From: Didymodactylos carnosus
Taxonomy: Eukaryota; Rotifera; Eurotatoria; Philodinida; Philodinidae
Direction: 5' to 3'
Length of the DNA stretch: 47,493 nucleotides
Assembly: GCA_905250885.1 (NCBI GenBank)
Contig: CAJNOQ010000538.1
Span: forward strand, 1-47,493
Part shown: one piece after another, positions 23,341 through 37,450 of the stretch
How positions within the stretch are numbered: position 1 is the stretch's first letter
How the letters are laid out: each line of letters starts with the position of its first letter
Program-made: the position numbers and the translations under genes
Notes under the pieces: generated by a model
Told to the model about the DNA's origin: nothing
Seen by the model: the letters and a program-made list of their open reading frames with translations, nothing else
The model's database searches: none

Positions 23341-24149
23341 CAAGGGGGAAACAGCGGACTCCAGACTTCAACACGCCAACTGACTCCACTTGACTCCAAA
23401 TGACTTCAATTGAATTCAACTGACTTCAACTGACTCCACTTGACTCCAAATGACTTCAATTGAATTCAACTGACTTCAACTGACTCCACTTGACTCCAAA
23501 TGACTTCAATTGAATTCAACTGACTTCAACTGACTCCAGACAAGTCATATCTGACCGAGTCTATTGGCCTTTTTTTAAAAACTTGTCATTGTTGTATTCC
23601 CATGCTAGAACAAATGTCGTGTTATGAAATTCGATTCCCAAAAACAGAACAAATTTACTTTTTCAAGGGCGTCAATTCCCATAGCAGAACAAAAAAATCT
23701 GCTTTATGGGAATGTCCTCCCGGAAAATGGAACACTTTTGAATCTGTTTCGGGAATTGAATCCTTTGATAGAGCAAAATGTTCCGTTTTGGGGAATAAAC
23801 CATTAACGAGTTCATACTAGCTCACAGCTCAAGGGAGCTAGAGCTCGTTGAAAAGCTAATGTCTTTCACAGTTGAAATACGCCATCACATCCCCGGAGCC
23901 CATCAGACTCCATCGAATCTCATAGGATCTTTTATTTTACCTTCTGAGTACACCACATCAGGTGACTCCACTTGACTCCAAGTGACTTCACAAGACTGGG
24001 ACCCCATCTAGTCTGCTATTTCTCTCGTGGGCTCCACCCTATCACCTGATTCCACCTCATCAATTAACTCCAACGCATCAAGTGACTTCACTTGACTCCA
24101 CTTGACGCCAAATGACTCCATGCGTCTGGAGTCTGCTGTTTCCCCCTTG
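23341..24149. mobile_element. hAT-type element with perfect 50-bp tandem array
   Basis: Terminal inverted repeats CAAGGGGGAAACAGC(G/A)GACTCCAGAC, about 25 bp, flanked by exact 8-bp CGACAAAC at 23333-23340 and 24150-24157. Inside the left end, 23381-23530 is three perfect copies of a 50-bp unit, itself five 10-bp words of the form TGA(C/A)T(T/C)CAnn. Similar words occur near the right end (23950-24120) in the same orientation. The middle (about 23597-23804) has ATTCCC/GGGAAT-bounded sequence that may be a second, nested element. The open frames there are not convincing genes. Confidence 0.92.
23381..23530 (+). repeat. Three perfect 50-bp units built of 10-bp words
   Basis: Each unit is TGACTCCACT, TGACTCCAAA, TGACTTCAAT, TGAATTCAAC, TGACTTCAAC. 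The three units follow without a mismatch. The 10-bp period is close to one helical turn. Confidence 0.97.
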
Positions 24150-24157
24150 CGACAAAC

Positions 24158-26617
24158 TCATGGCCATAAAGAAATACTGCCTCGACTGTTTCATGCGTTT
24201 TTTCTGATCAACACTCAACCACTCATGTAGCACTATATTAGATTGACCGTGTGATGGAAACAAGGCGATGCTACTGGTATATAATGATTAATCTTCTTCT
24301 TCCGTCCTATTATCATCATCAATTCAATGTATAGGAGTGAATGACAGAAAGAAAACGAAAGATAATTTTTTATATATATAACTGTTATACGTACATCTAA
24401 CTGTCTCTGATGAATCAAAAACAGTTAGATGTACGATCAGATACTTTTATAACAATTTGAGATCCAGCCTTAGGAATTTAAAAGTATGTCACTCAATTCC
24501 GCTGTGATGCTAGTTTATAGTGAATTTCGCTAAAACAAACATAGACAGCAGCGATTCATTAAGAAAGTTTTGCATAGGGAATGATCATTATAGTCTAAGA
24601 AATTGAGAACGGAGGTCCAGAAAGCCAAACGCTTTTTGCGCTTTTCTGGTCTCACGCACGTGGGAACAAAATATCAGGTCAAAAGCGATCTGGGAGGTTC
24701 TCTGATTAATCAAAAAGTAGACAGACCATGAACTTTCACGAGAGTGTGAGAGAGAGTGCTGATGAATGAGTTTGTTAATTGTTAAAATTAATTTTCTATA
24801 TATTATGGTCATTATGTATTAACGAATGAAATTGGTGAAATAAAGCCGAATCACATCCTTGGTGGTCCATTGATGAAGTTTTCCAAATAAACTTATGATA
24901 TGTCTACTAATTTAAATGGTCATTGAAAATTAATTTTAAACTAGATGATTAAATCACACAATTTGTATTTTTCGTAACATTTAACCATCATTATCACCAC
25001 TACTTTTCCTTTTTCTTACCAACACAAGAATTTTTTTATGTTTGCTAAACGAATTATCCTTATACAGAAAATTTTCTAGGCGAATTGTGCTTTTTATTGC
25101 ACTTGACATCGTCTGCCTGCTTGCTCCGACGGTCGTCCGGGAAAAATTTACTGATTCGGGAAAATTTTTTTTTGGAAATATTTTGTAAAGGCAAATTCTA
25201 TTCGTGAATTATGTCGGGGAATTTTCTGACAAACTTTTTCCGTCGGGGAAATTTCCTAATCTCACGGGTCAATTCTGTACCTCTGTCATCTACTCAACAC
25301 CCATTAGATGTTATGTTTTAAACAGACAGATTTCATCCGCACTCGATTAGTTGTGTTGTTCGTTTTAATGTTTGTTTTACAAATAGTTTTCATTAGTCAT
25401 ACCTATCTAACTTATAAATAGCCCGGATACTTTCTTTTTATCCATGTGATTACTGTTTTCTTGTCTAGTAAAAATAATTTATTTTTGTTTTTGTTTTAGC
25501 TGTTCGACGATGGCATATGTAGCTTTGTATGCGCCTTTTCTCTTCAAAAAAAGTCCAAGATGAACTCTCAAGTTCACGATTATGCTCTAAAACCGATCTT
25601 TAACTCAACTGATTAACTTGACAGACAAGCTGTAGCTCATTTTCTACATATGAAAACTTGTTTAGTCCAGAAATATTCTTGTTTCCTTATTCTTCTAGAT
25701 AGAAAACAATAATATCTGGAAACTTGAAACATTTAATTGAATCAGCATTACAGCATTAGTATTGCATTCAAAGAACATAAATGACTTGAAAATAGGATAG
25801 GTTTTTAGATACTTTTTATTTCAATTTTCAACTTTAAGTATTAATCTATGTAAACAATTATTGAGATAGGGTTTCGCGAAAACAATTTTGAGAGTTCAGT
25901 GTCATATGCCTTAATGTGCATAATTTGAAAGAAAATTTTCGCTTTTCCTTTCTCTTGACCACATGACAACTGATTTTCTGTATAAAAGAAAACTATGTTA
26001 CATCCTGATTTCTGTAAGTGATATTAAAAAGAAGATAAAGCTCTGTTATGACGACAGATTCTATATCACGTTAGTTACCTTTTGGGTTCAAACTTTTTTT
26101 CCTTTCTACGCACATACCAACCGTGTTTGTATGAAAAAAGAATTTAAATATTATAAACTTAATCGGAATGTTAAAAATGCATTAATTGTTGAGTGGCGAT
26201 TAGTTACTTATTTTATCATATGATTAACTGATCTGTGACCATTACATTCTGTACATATTTATACTCTTTGCATTCTAAACATATCAATCAGCGTCAATGA
26301 CAAAAAACTGAAAGACAAGCAGTTCGGATTCATTATGTATAATCATTATTTTCTCTCGTTGTATTTTTGAATTTGTTGGAAGTACATATTTTAATGAAAA
26401 TTGATATTAGAATTTTAGAAAGGGGAAAGTACACATATAATTATTAAGGAAAAAATATTTGAGTAGAATGTATCATCAAATGACCATATACTTTCGTCTA
26501 TAAATAATTAAGAAAAAAAATATTTGGGAATTTTTTCTTATAATAGATGAAGAGAGACAATAAGTAGAACAATTTTTAGAACAGGTTTTATGAGAGAGTG
26601 TTTTATTAATTGGATAG
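24158..26617. other. Gene-free interval
   Basis: About 2.5 kb without recognisable coding sequence. It holds a perfect 15-bp hairpin at 24390-24435 and a cluster of GGGGAAATTT-like words at 25138-25255, but no flanking duplication was found for that cluster. Confidence 0.5.
24390..24435. repeat. Perfect 15-bp inverted repeat, 16-bp loop
   Basis: CGTACATCTAACTGT at 24390-24404 and its exact complement ACAGTTAGATGTACG at 24421-24435. Function unknown; possibly the core of a tiny palindromic insertion. Confidence 0.85.
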
Positions 26618-26625
26618 ATCGATAT

Positions 26626-26835
26626 CAGAGATCAGCACAGGCCGGATCGGATCAAGGATTTTTTTTTTTTGGGTAACATAAGAGACGAAGAAGGCCATTT
26701 TTATCAAGAAATTTCAAGAGTGATCGGGCCGGGCTAGATAAATTTAATCTCCAGTGGTTCGAACCGGGCTTGGTTCGGAAACTTCCTTCATCGGACCAGG
26801 CCTGGTCTGAAATGTTTGACCCGTGCGAATCTCTG
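26626..26835. mobile_element. hAT-type MITE with GGATCGG/GGCCGGGC words
   Basis: Inverted ends: CAGAGATCAGCACAGGCC at the left and the complement of CAGAGATTCGCACGGGTC at the right. Near-exact 8-bp flanks are ATCGATAT (26618-26625) and GTCGATAT (26836-26843). Subterminal GC-rich words contrast with the AT-rich flanks. 210 bp, no coding capacity. Confidence 0.82.
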
Positions 26836-26843
26836 GTCGATAT

Positions 26844-29302
26844 ATAATATTAAAAAAAAAGAGTCATACATTTTCTCAGTAGCTTAAAAACATTTTATAT
26901 ACTATAATTAATAAAAACCTTTTAACTATAACAAAAAGGTATTAGAAAATTGAAAAATTTGCTAAAGCCACGTTTTTAGAGTAAATCTTTAACAGATGAA
27001 TATTGATGAATATTATACACTGCCTATATTAAATTGAAAAACGTTTACAAAAATGACATCATATTCCGCTGTAAATTTTTTTTTTGTTTCTGATGTCATG
27101 ACGTCATGTTTACACATTCATTTTCTTTTTTTGGCAAATATATGAGTTCGTTTCAAAAATAGATCGAAGAAAAAAGAAATAAAATGTATAATTGTAGAAA
27201 ACAAAAAACAAAAATTAGGAAGTAGAATAACAATTCTTTTTACCATATCAAACTATGTCCATTTGAAGAAGAATTATGTTTTATAAAACCAAAAAAAAAG
27301 TTTTCTAAAAAGAAAACAAAAAAACGAGAGAATAAACTAGTTTTTTTTTTTTCTGTCGATTTGAAAATAATAAAGAACTAACAAATATCTCTTTTCGTAC
27401 AAATGCATATCTTTCTGTTCTCTTTCTTTTTTTTATCGACGAAAAAAATGTCGACACATGGGATATCTTATGTGGAAGGAGATATCTCCTTTATATTTGC
27501 TAAATTTCGAATCACACAACCATTTTTTTTTCTTTTACGATGGTATTTTTTTTTTTTTTTTTAATACAAAGAAAAATAGACCACGGGATTCATGATAGAG
27601 CGCGAGAACTACATCACAAGTCATCATTAAACCTCCGCACTTTTAAAGTCACCACAAAAAAAATTTATTCGACAAATAATCCACTTTTTTTTCTTTTTTC
27701 TATTCTGTTTTTGGCTGTCAATGCCACAAAACAAAACAAAACATACGAAGAAACGTAAACGTGACAACGCATATCACACTTTAAATAACGTCGTTGTTGA
27801 AAAGAAAAAGAGAGAGAGAGAGAGAGGAAACGGAGAAGAAAAAAAGAAAACAACTCGAAAAAATCTTGAATAGACATAGTATCATGCGATTATATCTCTA
27901 TGTTGGTATGTTTTCTTTAGGAAAATAAAAAAATAGAAAAACACAAAAGAGGGTGGTGTTAATGATCACGTTCAAACATGCATAAGAGAGAGTAAAGTCG
28001 TATGATATATATATATATTTTTTTTTTTGTACTAGTATTTTTTGGTTATATCTACTCTATATCTATTTTGATATTTTCCTCCTTAAAAAAACAACACACG
28101 TATATGCATAACAACAATAATGATAGAGAATGAAAGAGAAATAAAAATAGATTTCATCGCATGCTTTGTATTATATTACGCAACAGAGTTGTTCTTCCTT
28201 TATTACCTAATAATTGTAAATCAATAATGATGATATTTTATACAGTAGGTTTTCGATAATAATAATTATTATAATTGTTTATAACAGAACATTTCGTCTT
28301 GTCACATCAACATTAATAAAGTATAAAATATCGAGTTATAGGTTTGTACGTTTATTGCATGCTAAATTAAAAAATACAGTACAAAATATACAATGCTAAA
28401 TGTGAGAACAGGATATGTTTTAGAGAATATAGTAGTATGTATGATTAAGAGATTCGAGATTAGTTAAGCAAAGCATATACCTATCGAAAGAAGGGGAAAA
28501 AAAAGCTGACGCCTGTTTTATAATTCTATCCTAACAGCTGTCTGCGATGATTTAGTAATGTTTTACAGTGTACTCTGGGTAGTTTTTAGTATTTATGCAT
28601 TTTATTACATTTATTTTTTTCAGGTTCAGGACAACATTGTGACTTTGTAGTATAGAATATAACAGTATAAATGTTGAGGAGTTTAAAAGTAATTGACATA
28701 TACTCAATGAAGTATCAACTATTTCAACTCAATAAGTTGACATTGACTGAAATAGTTATAAATTCTTCAATGAATGTAAGAGAAATGAAAGGCTGTACGC
28801 GAAAACATTGGATATGGTAAACGTTCTACTGTGTCTATCTCTCTTCAAGAAGGAAAATAAATCCTTCTAACAGTAAAACAGTGTAAGTTTGAAATAGAAT
28901 CCAAAGATATTTATGATTTGTTTTACTTTTATGTTGTATCCATTATTTTATCACCTCGTCGAAAATAAACTATCTCAGATATTTACTATGGTGTCAGATA
29001 TCTCCTAGCATTCTTCTCGTTCCTTCTATTAGTAATTGAATATTTTATTTAGGTAAAATTGGAAATAATTGCAAAAGTATTATTCAGTTCTATTCGACTT
29101 TTTTAGTTTTTAAAGAAAAAATAATAAATCTTTTCGACATATCTGTTATTGTTGACTTTTTGGTTCATCTATTTCTTTTTTTTTTTGTAGAGGTCGAGTA
29201 TTATGATCAATCTGACCTAAACTGTTCTTTGTTATTTCTTAAATATTCAATTTAATTAATTTCTGTTTTATAACTTAATTTGCACATAAAATTCAAGGTG
29301 CA
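26844..29302 (+). other. Long AT-rich upstream region of the RUNX gene
   Basis: About 2.5 kb without coding exons, with many T and A homopolymers, a GA run near 27807-27824 and an AT run near 28006-28018. A palindromic CRE-type TGACGTCA sits at 27099-27106. A T-rich acceptor-like site (TTTTTTTGTAG) near 29190 may end a 5' untranslated intron, which would place the promoter further upstream. Confidence 0.45.
27099..27106. promoter_or_regulatory. CRE-type palindrome TGACGTCA
   Basis: Exact consensus for CREB/ATF binding, preceded by the half-related TGATGTCA. It lies 2.2 kb upstream of the RUNX start. Function is untested and a chance match is possible. Confidence 0.25.
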
Positions 29303-31104
<1,802 letters not shown>

Positions 31105-32097
31105 TTAGAACTGCTGTCCAACAATGCGCAATATACCGACCGATAGCTCTAAGCAAAGCGAAAAATTTTTATAAATCTTTTGATTTAATCTAAAGATAAA
31201 TGAACATCCTCACACCGTACGAGCCATATGCAATGACCAAGTTACACATTCATCATACAAGAAAGAAATATTGATCTGATTCGACGGTAAATTATTCGTA
31301 TTTTTTGTTTATTTCCCGAATGGCCATTTCTCTTTTTCACCCTTCTGCTTCTTCATAATAATAGTCAGATTTCTTCTTTCTTTACAGTAAGCTGTTTAAC
31401 TTATTACCTGTGGTTTTATTCTGGGAATATCTTGTATGTAATGGTCTTCATGACAGAGTTTGATTGCATTCCTGTTGTATGTAAATAATTTTAAATCTAT
31501 TTTGATACAAGTAGCTGGTTTACTTCTATAATTATCAAATGATATTTCAAAGTGAAAATCCTTCTCAATTTCTTGACATCGTACGAATGATGAGAAAATG
31601 CGTACTAATGAGTTTAAATGAGTCTAAAACACTCGAGCTATTCATTTATAATACCTGAAGGGAAGTGAAGAGTAGAACGATATTTTCTATTTGATAGACA
31701 TTTTTTCTGCTTTTGCAATCCGATAAACATCATTTTATAGTGGGATGTAAAGACCTTATTAAGGAGTGCCAAATGCATTTTTTCAGCATGATGATACACA
31801 TTGTTTAAAAAGAGTACAGCGTTTACCTCTTTACACGGCTATGTAACTTGAAATACGATAGCTTTTCAGCATTTTTAGCCACCCTTCAATTGATAGTCCG
31901 CAACGGTGATAAGAGAAATCAGAAAGGTACAAATGCGTTCGCTGTTCTGTTTTTAGATACTGGAAATGACTAGCTCTTTTACCTGTGCATGTTCTTTCAA
32001 AACGATGTATGCTTTGCTTTGCTTCACACCAGGAACGAGTGTAGTGATAATTATAATGACGCCGGTGGTTCTATTCTGTTTTTCTCTAGAGCAAAGA
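31105..32097 (+). other. RUNX 3' flank
   Basis: Non-coding, presumably contains the 3' untranslated region. No other feature recognised. Confidence 0.45.
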
Positions 32098-33060
32098 GTA
32101 TAAAAACTAGATGCCAACTACCTTACGGGTAGATTCGAAAGCCAACCGAGTGAAACGTTTTTTAGAAACATTCTAGACACCGTTTGAATCTCTGAACACT
32201 GCAATCCTCTAGTACTAAACATTTTGATGCATTCTATTGGTAGTAATGTTTCAAACTGTACAGAAGTATAGATAAGATTGATAAGTAGCACGTGACTGAC
32301 CTTAGAGGTCACTGCATACTACTCATACTGAATGTATATGAAGTGTCACGTGATGAATTATCACAGAAAAAACGGTAAAGCCCTTCAAAATATGCTCAGG
32401 CTTTGGGGCTCTTATAATACGTTAATTAAAAGGTATGTCGAAAAACTAATTCCAGATATAATCACGTACTACTTATCAGTCTATACTACTATATAAAGTG
32501 AACACCTATTTAGTTTTTTTCTCTACGATCTCCAGACTCTGGTTTCTCCAGTTTATGTATAAACATACACATAAACTAGAGAAACTGATAATTGAGCGGT
32601 GCTGGTTATATAAGGGGATCAAACAGTGTCTGAAGTGTCTTTAAGAGACGTTTCACTTGTTTAGTTTTTCAATCTGTCCGAAGGATAGTTGGAATCTAAT
32701 GATCTCACAGGAAGAACGACAGTTGTCTAAAAAATATTATTCATTTTGTGGGACTAATTGTAGTATTAGTAAAGCAAATATCTGAAAACTAACTTCAGAT
32801 GTATCATCTACAGGTCGTTCTACTTTCGAATCACCTTTTCTCTAAATGTGTATGATCAAATATAACTGAGAACGAGTGTGTGACTCGAACGAGAAAACAC
32901 ATTGTGAAAAGAAAGAGAGAAGAATTTTGCTACACAACGCCGAAGTAAAAAGCAAGTCTCCTATCGTTTCACTTAGTTGACTTAAAGAAGAAAAATTTTT
33001 TATGGTGAAACAGAATAAGTCTCCTCGATTTTTACTTGATCGGTTTAAAAAGCGAATCAA
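32098..33060 (+). repeat. Second copy of the modular repeat
   Basis: Same orientation as 420-1860. The CTAGA..CCAACTAC module is at 32107, the TTTGAATCTCTGAAC module near 32184, and a 320-bp block (about 32740-33055) aligns with about 670-930: CATTTTGTG, GTAAAGCAAATATC, AACTGAGAACGAGTG, AATTTTGCTA..CAACGC, then the TTTCACTTAGTTGACTTAAAG module. Some modules appear in a different order or spacing. A near-perfect 17-bp hairpin lies inside at 32542-32585. Confidence 0.7.
32542..32585. repeat. Short hairpin, 16 of 17 bases paired
   Basis: GTTTCTCCAGTTTATGT at 32542-32558 pairs with ACATAAACTAGAGAAAC at 32569-32585, loop 10 bases. Confidence 0.8.
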
Positions 33061-34263
33061 GATTTAAGAAGCGTATCATAATTATAAATGTATTTAATTT
33101 AAGATTATATTATTTTCGTGAACGTCGATTCATATTGCTTGAAATGAATTTCTTACAATATAGCTAGTCGAGGAAGTTCTATTTTTTTCAATTTCTCCTT
33201 TTATTTAAGTGTATGTAACTATTCTTGTTCTTGGATGAGGAAAAAAAAAATACTGTTTGTAAATACGATATCATTCTGATCTTCTACATACGAATTATGA
33301 GACATATTTTTCTACTATAAATGTTATTATTGTTATTTATTTCTCTATAGCATGGATCGAAATTCGAGCCAATGGATGTTTTTGTCTGTGTGAGTAAATG
33401 TGTGAGCAGAATTCTAAAGTCAGATTGTTTCTACACATTGGATTAGCTAGCTATTTTTCTCTTTTAAAATAACCACAACAAATCCTGTTCATATTTGTTT
33501 GTGCAATAATGACGGTATGTGTTGGAAAAAAAAAACTCACCTTTAAGGCAACTCTATTTGCACATCCATTTCAAAACGATCACATTTCGTCTTCATTTTA
33601 TTTCTAATCAGTTTTCTATAAGATGAGATAAGTTATGATGCTTATTAAAAATAACAGAGAATGGAATTTCCATAATTTTAATTCCATTTTCAAGAGTTCA
33701 CTCAAGTGCAATAATAAGCTCCGTTGTATCTCTCTTATTTTTTCTATCAAAAACAAAAAAAATTCAATGTTCTTTCTCTTGAGCGTGTATATGTAATCTC
33801 CTTGCAAACGCATATTTTTTAATTATTTTTTTCTCTAACTCTTTTTTTTTTTCTTCTATTTATTGATAACATCGGATTCGGTTTCTGTATCTTATCGTTA
33901 AAGCCATTCGTCTTTTTTGTCATCGGTCTTGTTGTGAAGCTCGCGGTTATTGATGAGGAATTGGATTGAATATATTTAAATATGATCACAAAGATTTTTT
34001 TATCGCTTTGTTAACGTTATCGTTACTGTTGTTACTTAAGAAACTTTAACACTTACATATATGTATATTTCGACTTGGCTTCAAAGTTTTTATTTTTATT
34101 TATTTATTTACTTCTGATCTTCTTTTAAACAATCAAGGGTAAATCCTATGTCATGTTAAGGCAAAATGTATTCATATCTAAATGATAATCTATTATATAT
34201 ATTTGATTTTTATATAGAAGGCAACTTGTAGAGAGATAGACTGAGTATTCATCTACATCTCAG
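33061..34263. other. Gene-free AT-rich interval
   Basis: No exon, element or RNA recognised. Confidence 0.45.
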
Positions 34264-34364
34264 CTAATAAAGTCATGATAAATCAGAATTATTCCAGTCC
34301 TCCTGCTTCATTCAAATCTCATTCGTTGGATTCAATGCTTTGTCAGAGAAAATTTGAGCCCGGT
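34264..34364 (+). CDS. Orphan coding-like exon, gene unknown
   Basis: After an acceptor-like CTACATCTCAG, an open frame with ATG at 34275 encodes 30 residues (M-I-N-Q-N-Y-S-S-P-P-A-S-F-K-S-H-S-L-D-S-M-L-C-Q-R-K-F-E-P-G) and ends at a strong donor GGT|GTAAGT. Composition and splice sites look like a genuine exon in otherwise non-coding DNA. S-H-S-L-D-S-M-L faintly resembles the octapeptide near the N-terminus of paired-like homeodomain proteins. A possible next exon at 34913-34967 (after TTTTTAACAG, before GTGAGT) brings an early stop in the matching phase. Could be the first exon of a downstream gene or an alternative transcript; not linked to any product here. Confidence 0.3.
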
Positions 34365-35712
34365 GTAAGTTGCTAACTGTATTTTATCAAATTTATATAT
34401 AGATTATAGAATGGATATACATAGTTTTTCTTCCTCGATAAAAAAACAAAGATATTTTGTTCTGTATATATTTATTTATTTATTTTTGCTTTTTGAAGAA
34501 AAAACCTGTTTGTCTTACACGTAAACATAGTCTGTTCAGAGAAATGTGATTGTTAGGTTGAAACATGTCTTGATATCTTTTAAGATATATATTTTATATT
34601 TTGTAATGTTTTTTTTTTTTTTTGTTTTCAAACAAATCTGTTTTCTGTGTATGATATAAAAACAGAAATCATTTTGTATAAAATGTGGTTGTCTTTTTAT
34701 GTGTGTATATGTTACGATAGTACGATTCTAACTGGACTTGTTATTTTTCAATTTTTCTTCTTTTCTGATAAAAGTTTATTCTTCTCTATTTGGTGTGGCT
34801 TAAAATATTTTTATATTTCAGCAACAATAACAACAAAGTTGTACTGTGTATATAATCTAAATTTTCTTGAAAAGAAAAAAATGTAATACTCCTGTTTTTG
34901 TTTTTAACAGAACGTGCTTACTGCTTGATGAATTTATGCAGCTGATGTTGGTAGAGAATTTGAAACAGTGAGTTATTGGCAAATGTTCTTATATATATAT
35001 ATTTTTTTTTTTCCTTCTTCGTTTTGTATCTATACATCTTTTTCTTATTCAAAATGCATATATTATTCTATATTTTTGTATAACTCTTATCGTTTTTGAC
35101 TCTGTATTGCGTTGGATAACAGTAAGTACCGTTGATTGATGCTATGTTTCAATTTAAACGGGGATTACACTTTTTAAACTCTCTATTTTATTGTAAACGA
35201 GAAAATAAAAATCCAAAAAAAGTTAAATAAATGAAAAGCAAAACCATTTGGAAGAAGTAGAAAGGAAAAGTTAAAATTGATAACTGACCTGATTCCATAA
35301 ACAAACAAGCAATGCTCGATATTTCAATCTAAAAGCATTTTGAAGCAAACTTCGTCAAATAATAATTATTGAAAGATATTATCATGAAACAGTAATGATA
35401 TAATTGAAGTCACTTTATTGAGCAAAAACAACGATTTATTAGGACAACGTAATATATTCAATAAGAGAACTCTTTGTCTATCGGTATTTTTTTCCATTAA
35501 ATTGACCCCTTGAAAATTTTCGATCCTTCATCATTGTATTAATTATAAATTAATCTGATTTTCTGTTATTACTAAGATTTATTGAATTTCAAAAACTCTA
35601 TGATATCATGCTTGTGATCTACAAATATAGAGTATGGTTGTAGTACGTGTACAAAATAAAGATAAATAGAACAAGTACTCGGCACTGAAGTTTTTTGTAA
35701 AGTAGATTTATT
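34365..35712. other. Gene-free AT-rich interval
   Basis: Contains the possible splice-flanked segment at 34913-34967 and long T runs. Nothing else recognised. Confidence 0.4.
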
Positions 35713-35714
35713 TG

Positions 35715-36319
35715 CCCAGGTCGACGATAACTAGCATTTTAATTGTTCATTAACAGCCTGTTAACCGTACTCCAAAAAATGGCCTGTTAATTGTGTAAAA
35801 ACCGAATGAAAACTGGCATTTAACAGCCATTATAACGTTTTTGCCATTCTGACTAGTATAAATGATACTGATTTTCCTAAAGAAATTTAGAATTTTTCTC
35901 TTCTTCAGTTGTACAAGTTAGGAAAACTTGTTTCAAGGAAGCAATCTGTGGTTCTGGAGTTGATGCAGGTGATAGTACCTCAGGTGTCAGAAGATATTAA
36001 ATGGAAGAAATTTGATAATTAGTATTTTGAAGGTATCAATTAAAAAGAAGCCGTACCAAGAAAACGTCGAAAAGGTGACAATTAACTGGCAATTAATATG
36101 TAAAAATGGCCTTAAAACTGTTACCATTAAATATCTGTGTTTAGACCGTTTTTTATCATTTAAATAAATGTTATTTTAAGGCATTAAAACATTCTCAGTT
36201 ATAATGGCAAAAAACGATCAAATAATGGGGTCGAATGCCAACAAAATGCCATTTAATGGTCTATTAATGGCATATTAAAAGACATTTAATTGGCCATTAA
36301 TTACACTATTTTTCCTGGG
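35715..36319. mobile_element. CCCAGG-ended element with AATGGC/GCCATTAA words
   Basis: Starts CCCAGGTCGACG and ends TTTTTCCTGGG, with TG on both outer sides (35713-35714 and 36320-36321), a possible 2-bp duplication. The words TTAATGGC/GCCATTTAA and GCCTGTTAA recur through both ends (35750-35830, 36150-36300). The right part resembles 46975-47109 (shared CATT..CAGTTATAATGG, GACA(T/C)TTAATT, TTAATTACAC). Non-autonomous, 605 bp. Confidence 0.75.
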
Positions 36320-36321
36320 TG

Positions 36322-37114
36322 CGTTGGATTCAAGTGTTTGGGCAAGTACTTGTAAGTAAAATTATTTGGGAAAAAACACCAGGGACTGGCTTTATTAGTT
36401 GTACCCAGCACTTTTTCAACTACCTCGCTTCAGGTACATTGTCTAGGGGAAGTTCTAATGTTTTTTTACTGTGTTTTGTGACGGGTGGTTTTCGATCCCT
36501 GAACCGGTCGAAAAGAAAGCTCAATAAAAAAATATTTTTTCAATACAGCGTGAGTTCACTGAAACTTGTTGCAATAACAAAGAAGAAGGACATCAAAATA
36601 AAAGACGTTATTTTGCTTGTTTTAAGACATTTGTCTAAATTTTGTCTGCAGCGATTTTTAAATTTCGTTTTCTGTGTAGAGATAAGTGGCAAATACTCCT
36701 CCTAGTTTAGGATGGTTTTCAGAGTTCTGACTTAAAATAAGTGTAGGAAATGAACGGAAGCGAAATTCAAAAATCACTATGGACAAACTTTAAATTTATG
36801 TGTCTACTTTCATTTGAGACCACCCGCAGTTTTCTGCACCTTCCAACAACAAAGTTTTAACGTTTTTGCCTCATTTTGCCCGTTGTTACGCAATAATACG
36901 TCAACGTTTAAACGTTTCGAGCTCAACTTTTTGGCATGAGCAAGGTGGACACTAAGCATTAATCACTGTAAGAGCCATCGAAACGGGATGCGAAATAAAA
37001 AGATTTTTTCGCTGTGGGGAGAGCCCTTAATCGGTCAATCGAACATGCCATGGAAAATTTTCATTATGTCTGTAATACAATCAGTAAATTATTACCAGGT
37101 AGTTGGATGAATGC
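36322..37114. other. Intergenic, nothing recognised
   Basis: The open frame at 36319-36705 begins in the element's end and has no domain. No other feature seen. Confidence 0.4.
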
Positions 37115-37395
37115 TAAGAAAACATAATCTTTAGCAACTAAGCTTTTGATAAACAAACATTTGGAAAAAGCATGTGTCGACTGGGAATCGAAGCCAAGAC
37201 ATTGGCTAACAAGACCAATACTCTTCCACTAAGCTATCAAGATCATTCATTTGGAATAACATGCCAAGACTGCCTGGATAACTCAGTGGTAAAGCATTGA
37301 TCTTGTTAACCGATGTCTTGGCTTCGATTCCTAGTCACATGCTTTTTCCGAATGTTTATCAAAAGTTTAGTCACTAAATACCTATGTTTTCTTAA
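37115..37395. repeat. Palindrome with two head-to-head tRNA-like sequences
   Basis: Arms at about 37115-37238 and 37274-37395 are reverse complements (shared outer AAGAAAACATA, TTTTGATAAAC, GGAAAAAGCATGTG). Each arm carries a tRNA-like sequence running outward: 37172-37245 on the minus strand and 37271-37340 on the plus. The minus copy has a good A box (TAGCTTAGTGG), an anticodon-like stem TTGGT/GCCAA around loop CTTGTTA, and a B box-like GCTTCGATTCCC. The plus copy has ACTCAGTGG and GCTTCGATTCC. Acceptor stems do not pair, so neither is a functional tRNA. Confidence 0.75.
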
Positions 37396-37450
37396 CTTTC
37401 GTAGTAACAGTCCCTGTTCACTCTCAAATTTAGTTAAATGAATATATTCT

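Noticed and set aside
23602-23820. Protein-coding gene inside the hAT-type element
   Set aside because: The frame is made of TTCCCAT/GAACA-type repeats, has no transposase motif and overlaps a second equally long frame.
25138-25255. GGGGAAATTT-word cluster as another MITE
   Set aside because: Words recur, but no terminal inverted repeat or flanking duplication was identified.
27540-27877. Open frames on both strands in the RUNX upstream region
   Set aside because: They are translations of poly-T, GA and A-rich simple sequence.
37172-37340. Functional tRNA genes in the palindrome
   Set aside because: A and B boxes are visible but the acceptor stems do not pair and the plus copy's anticodon stem is broken, so I kept them as tRNA-like sequence.
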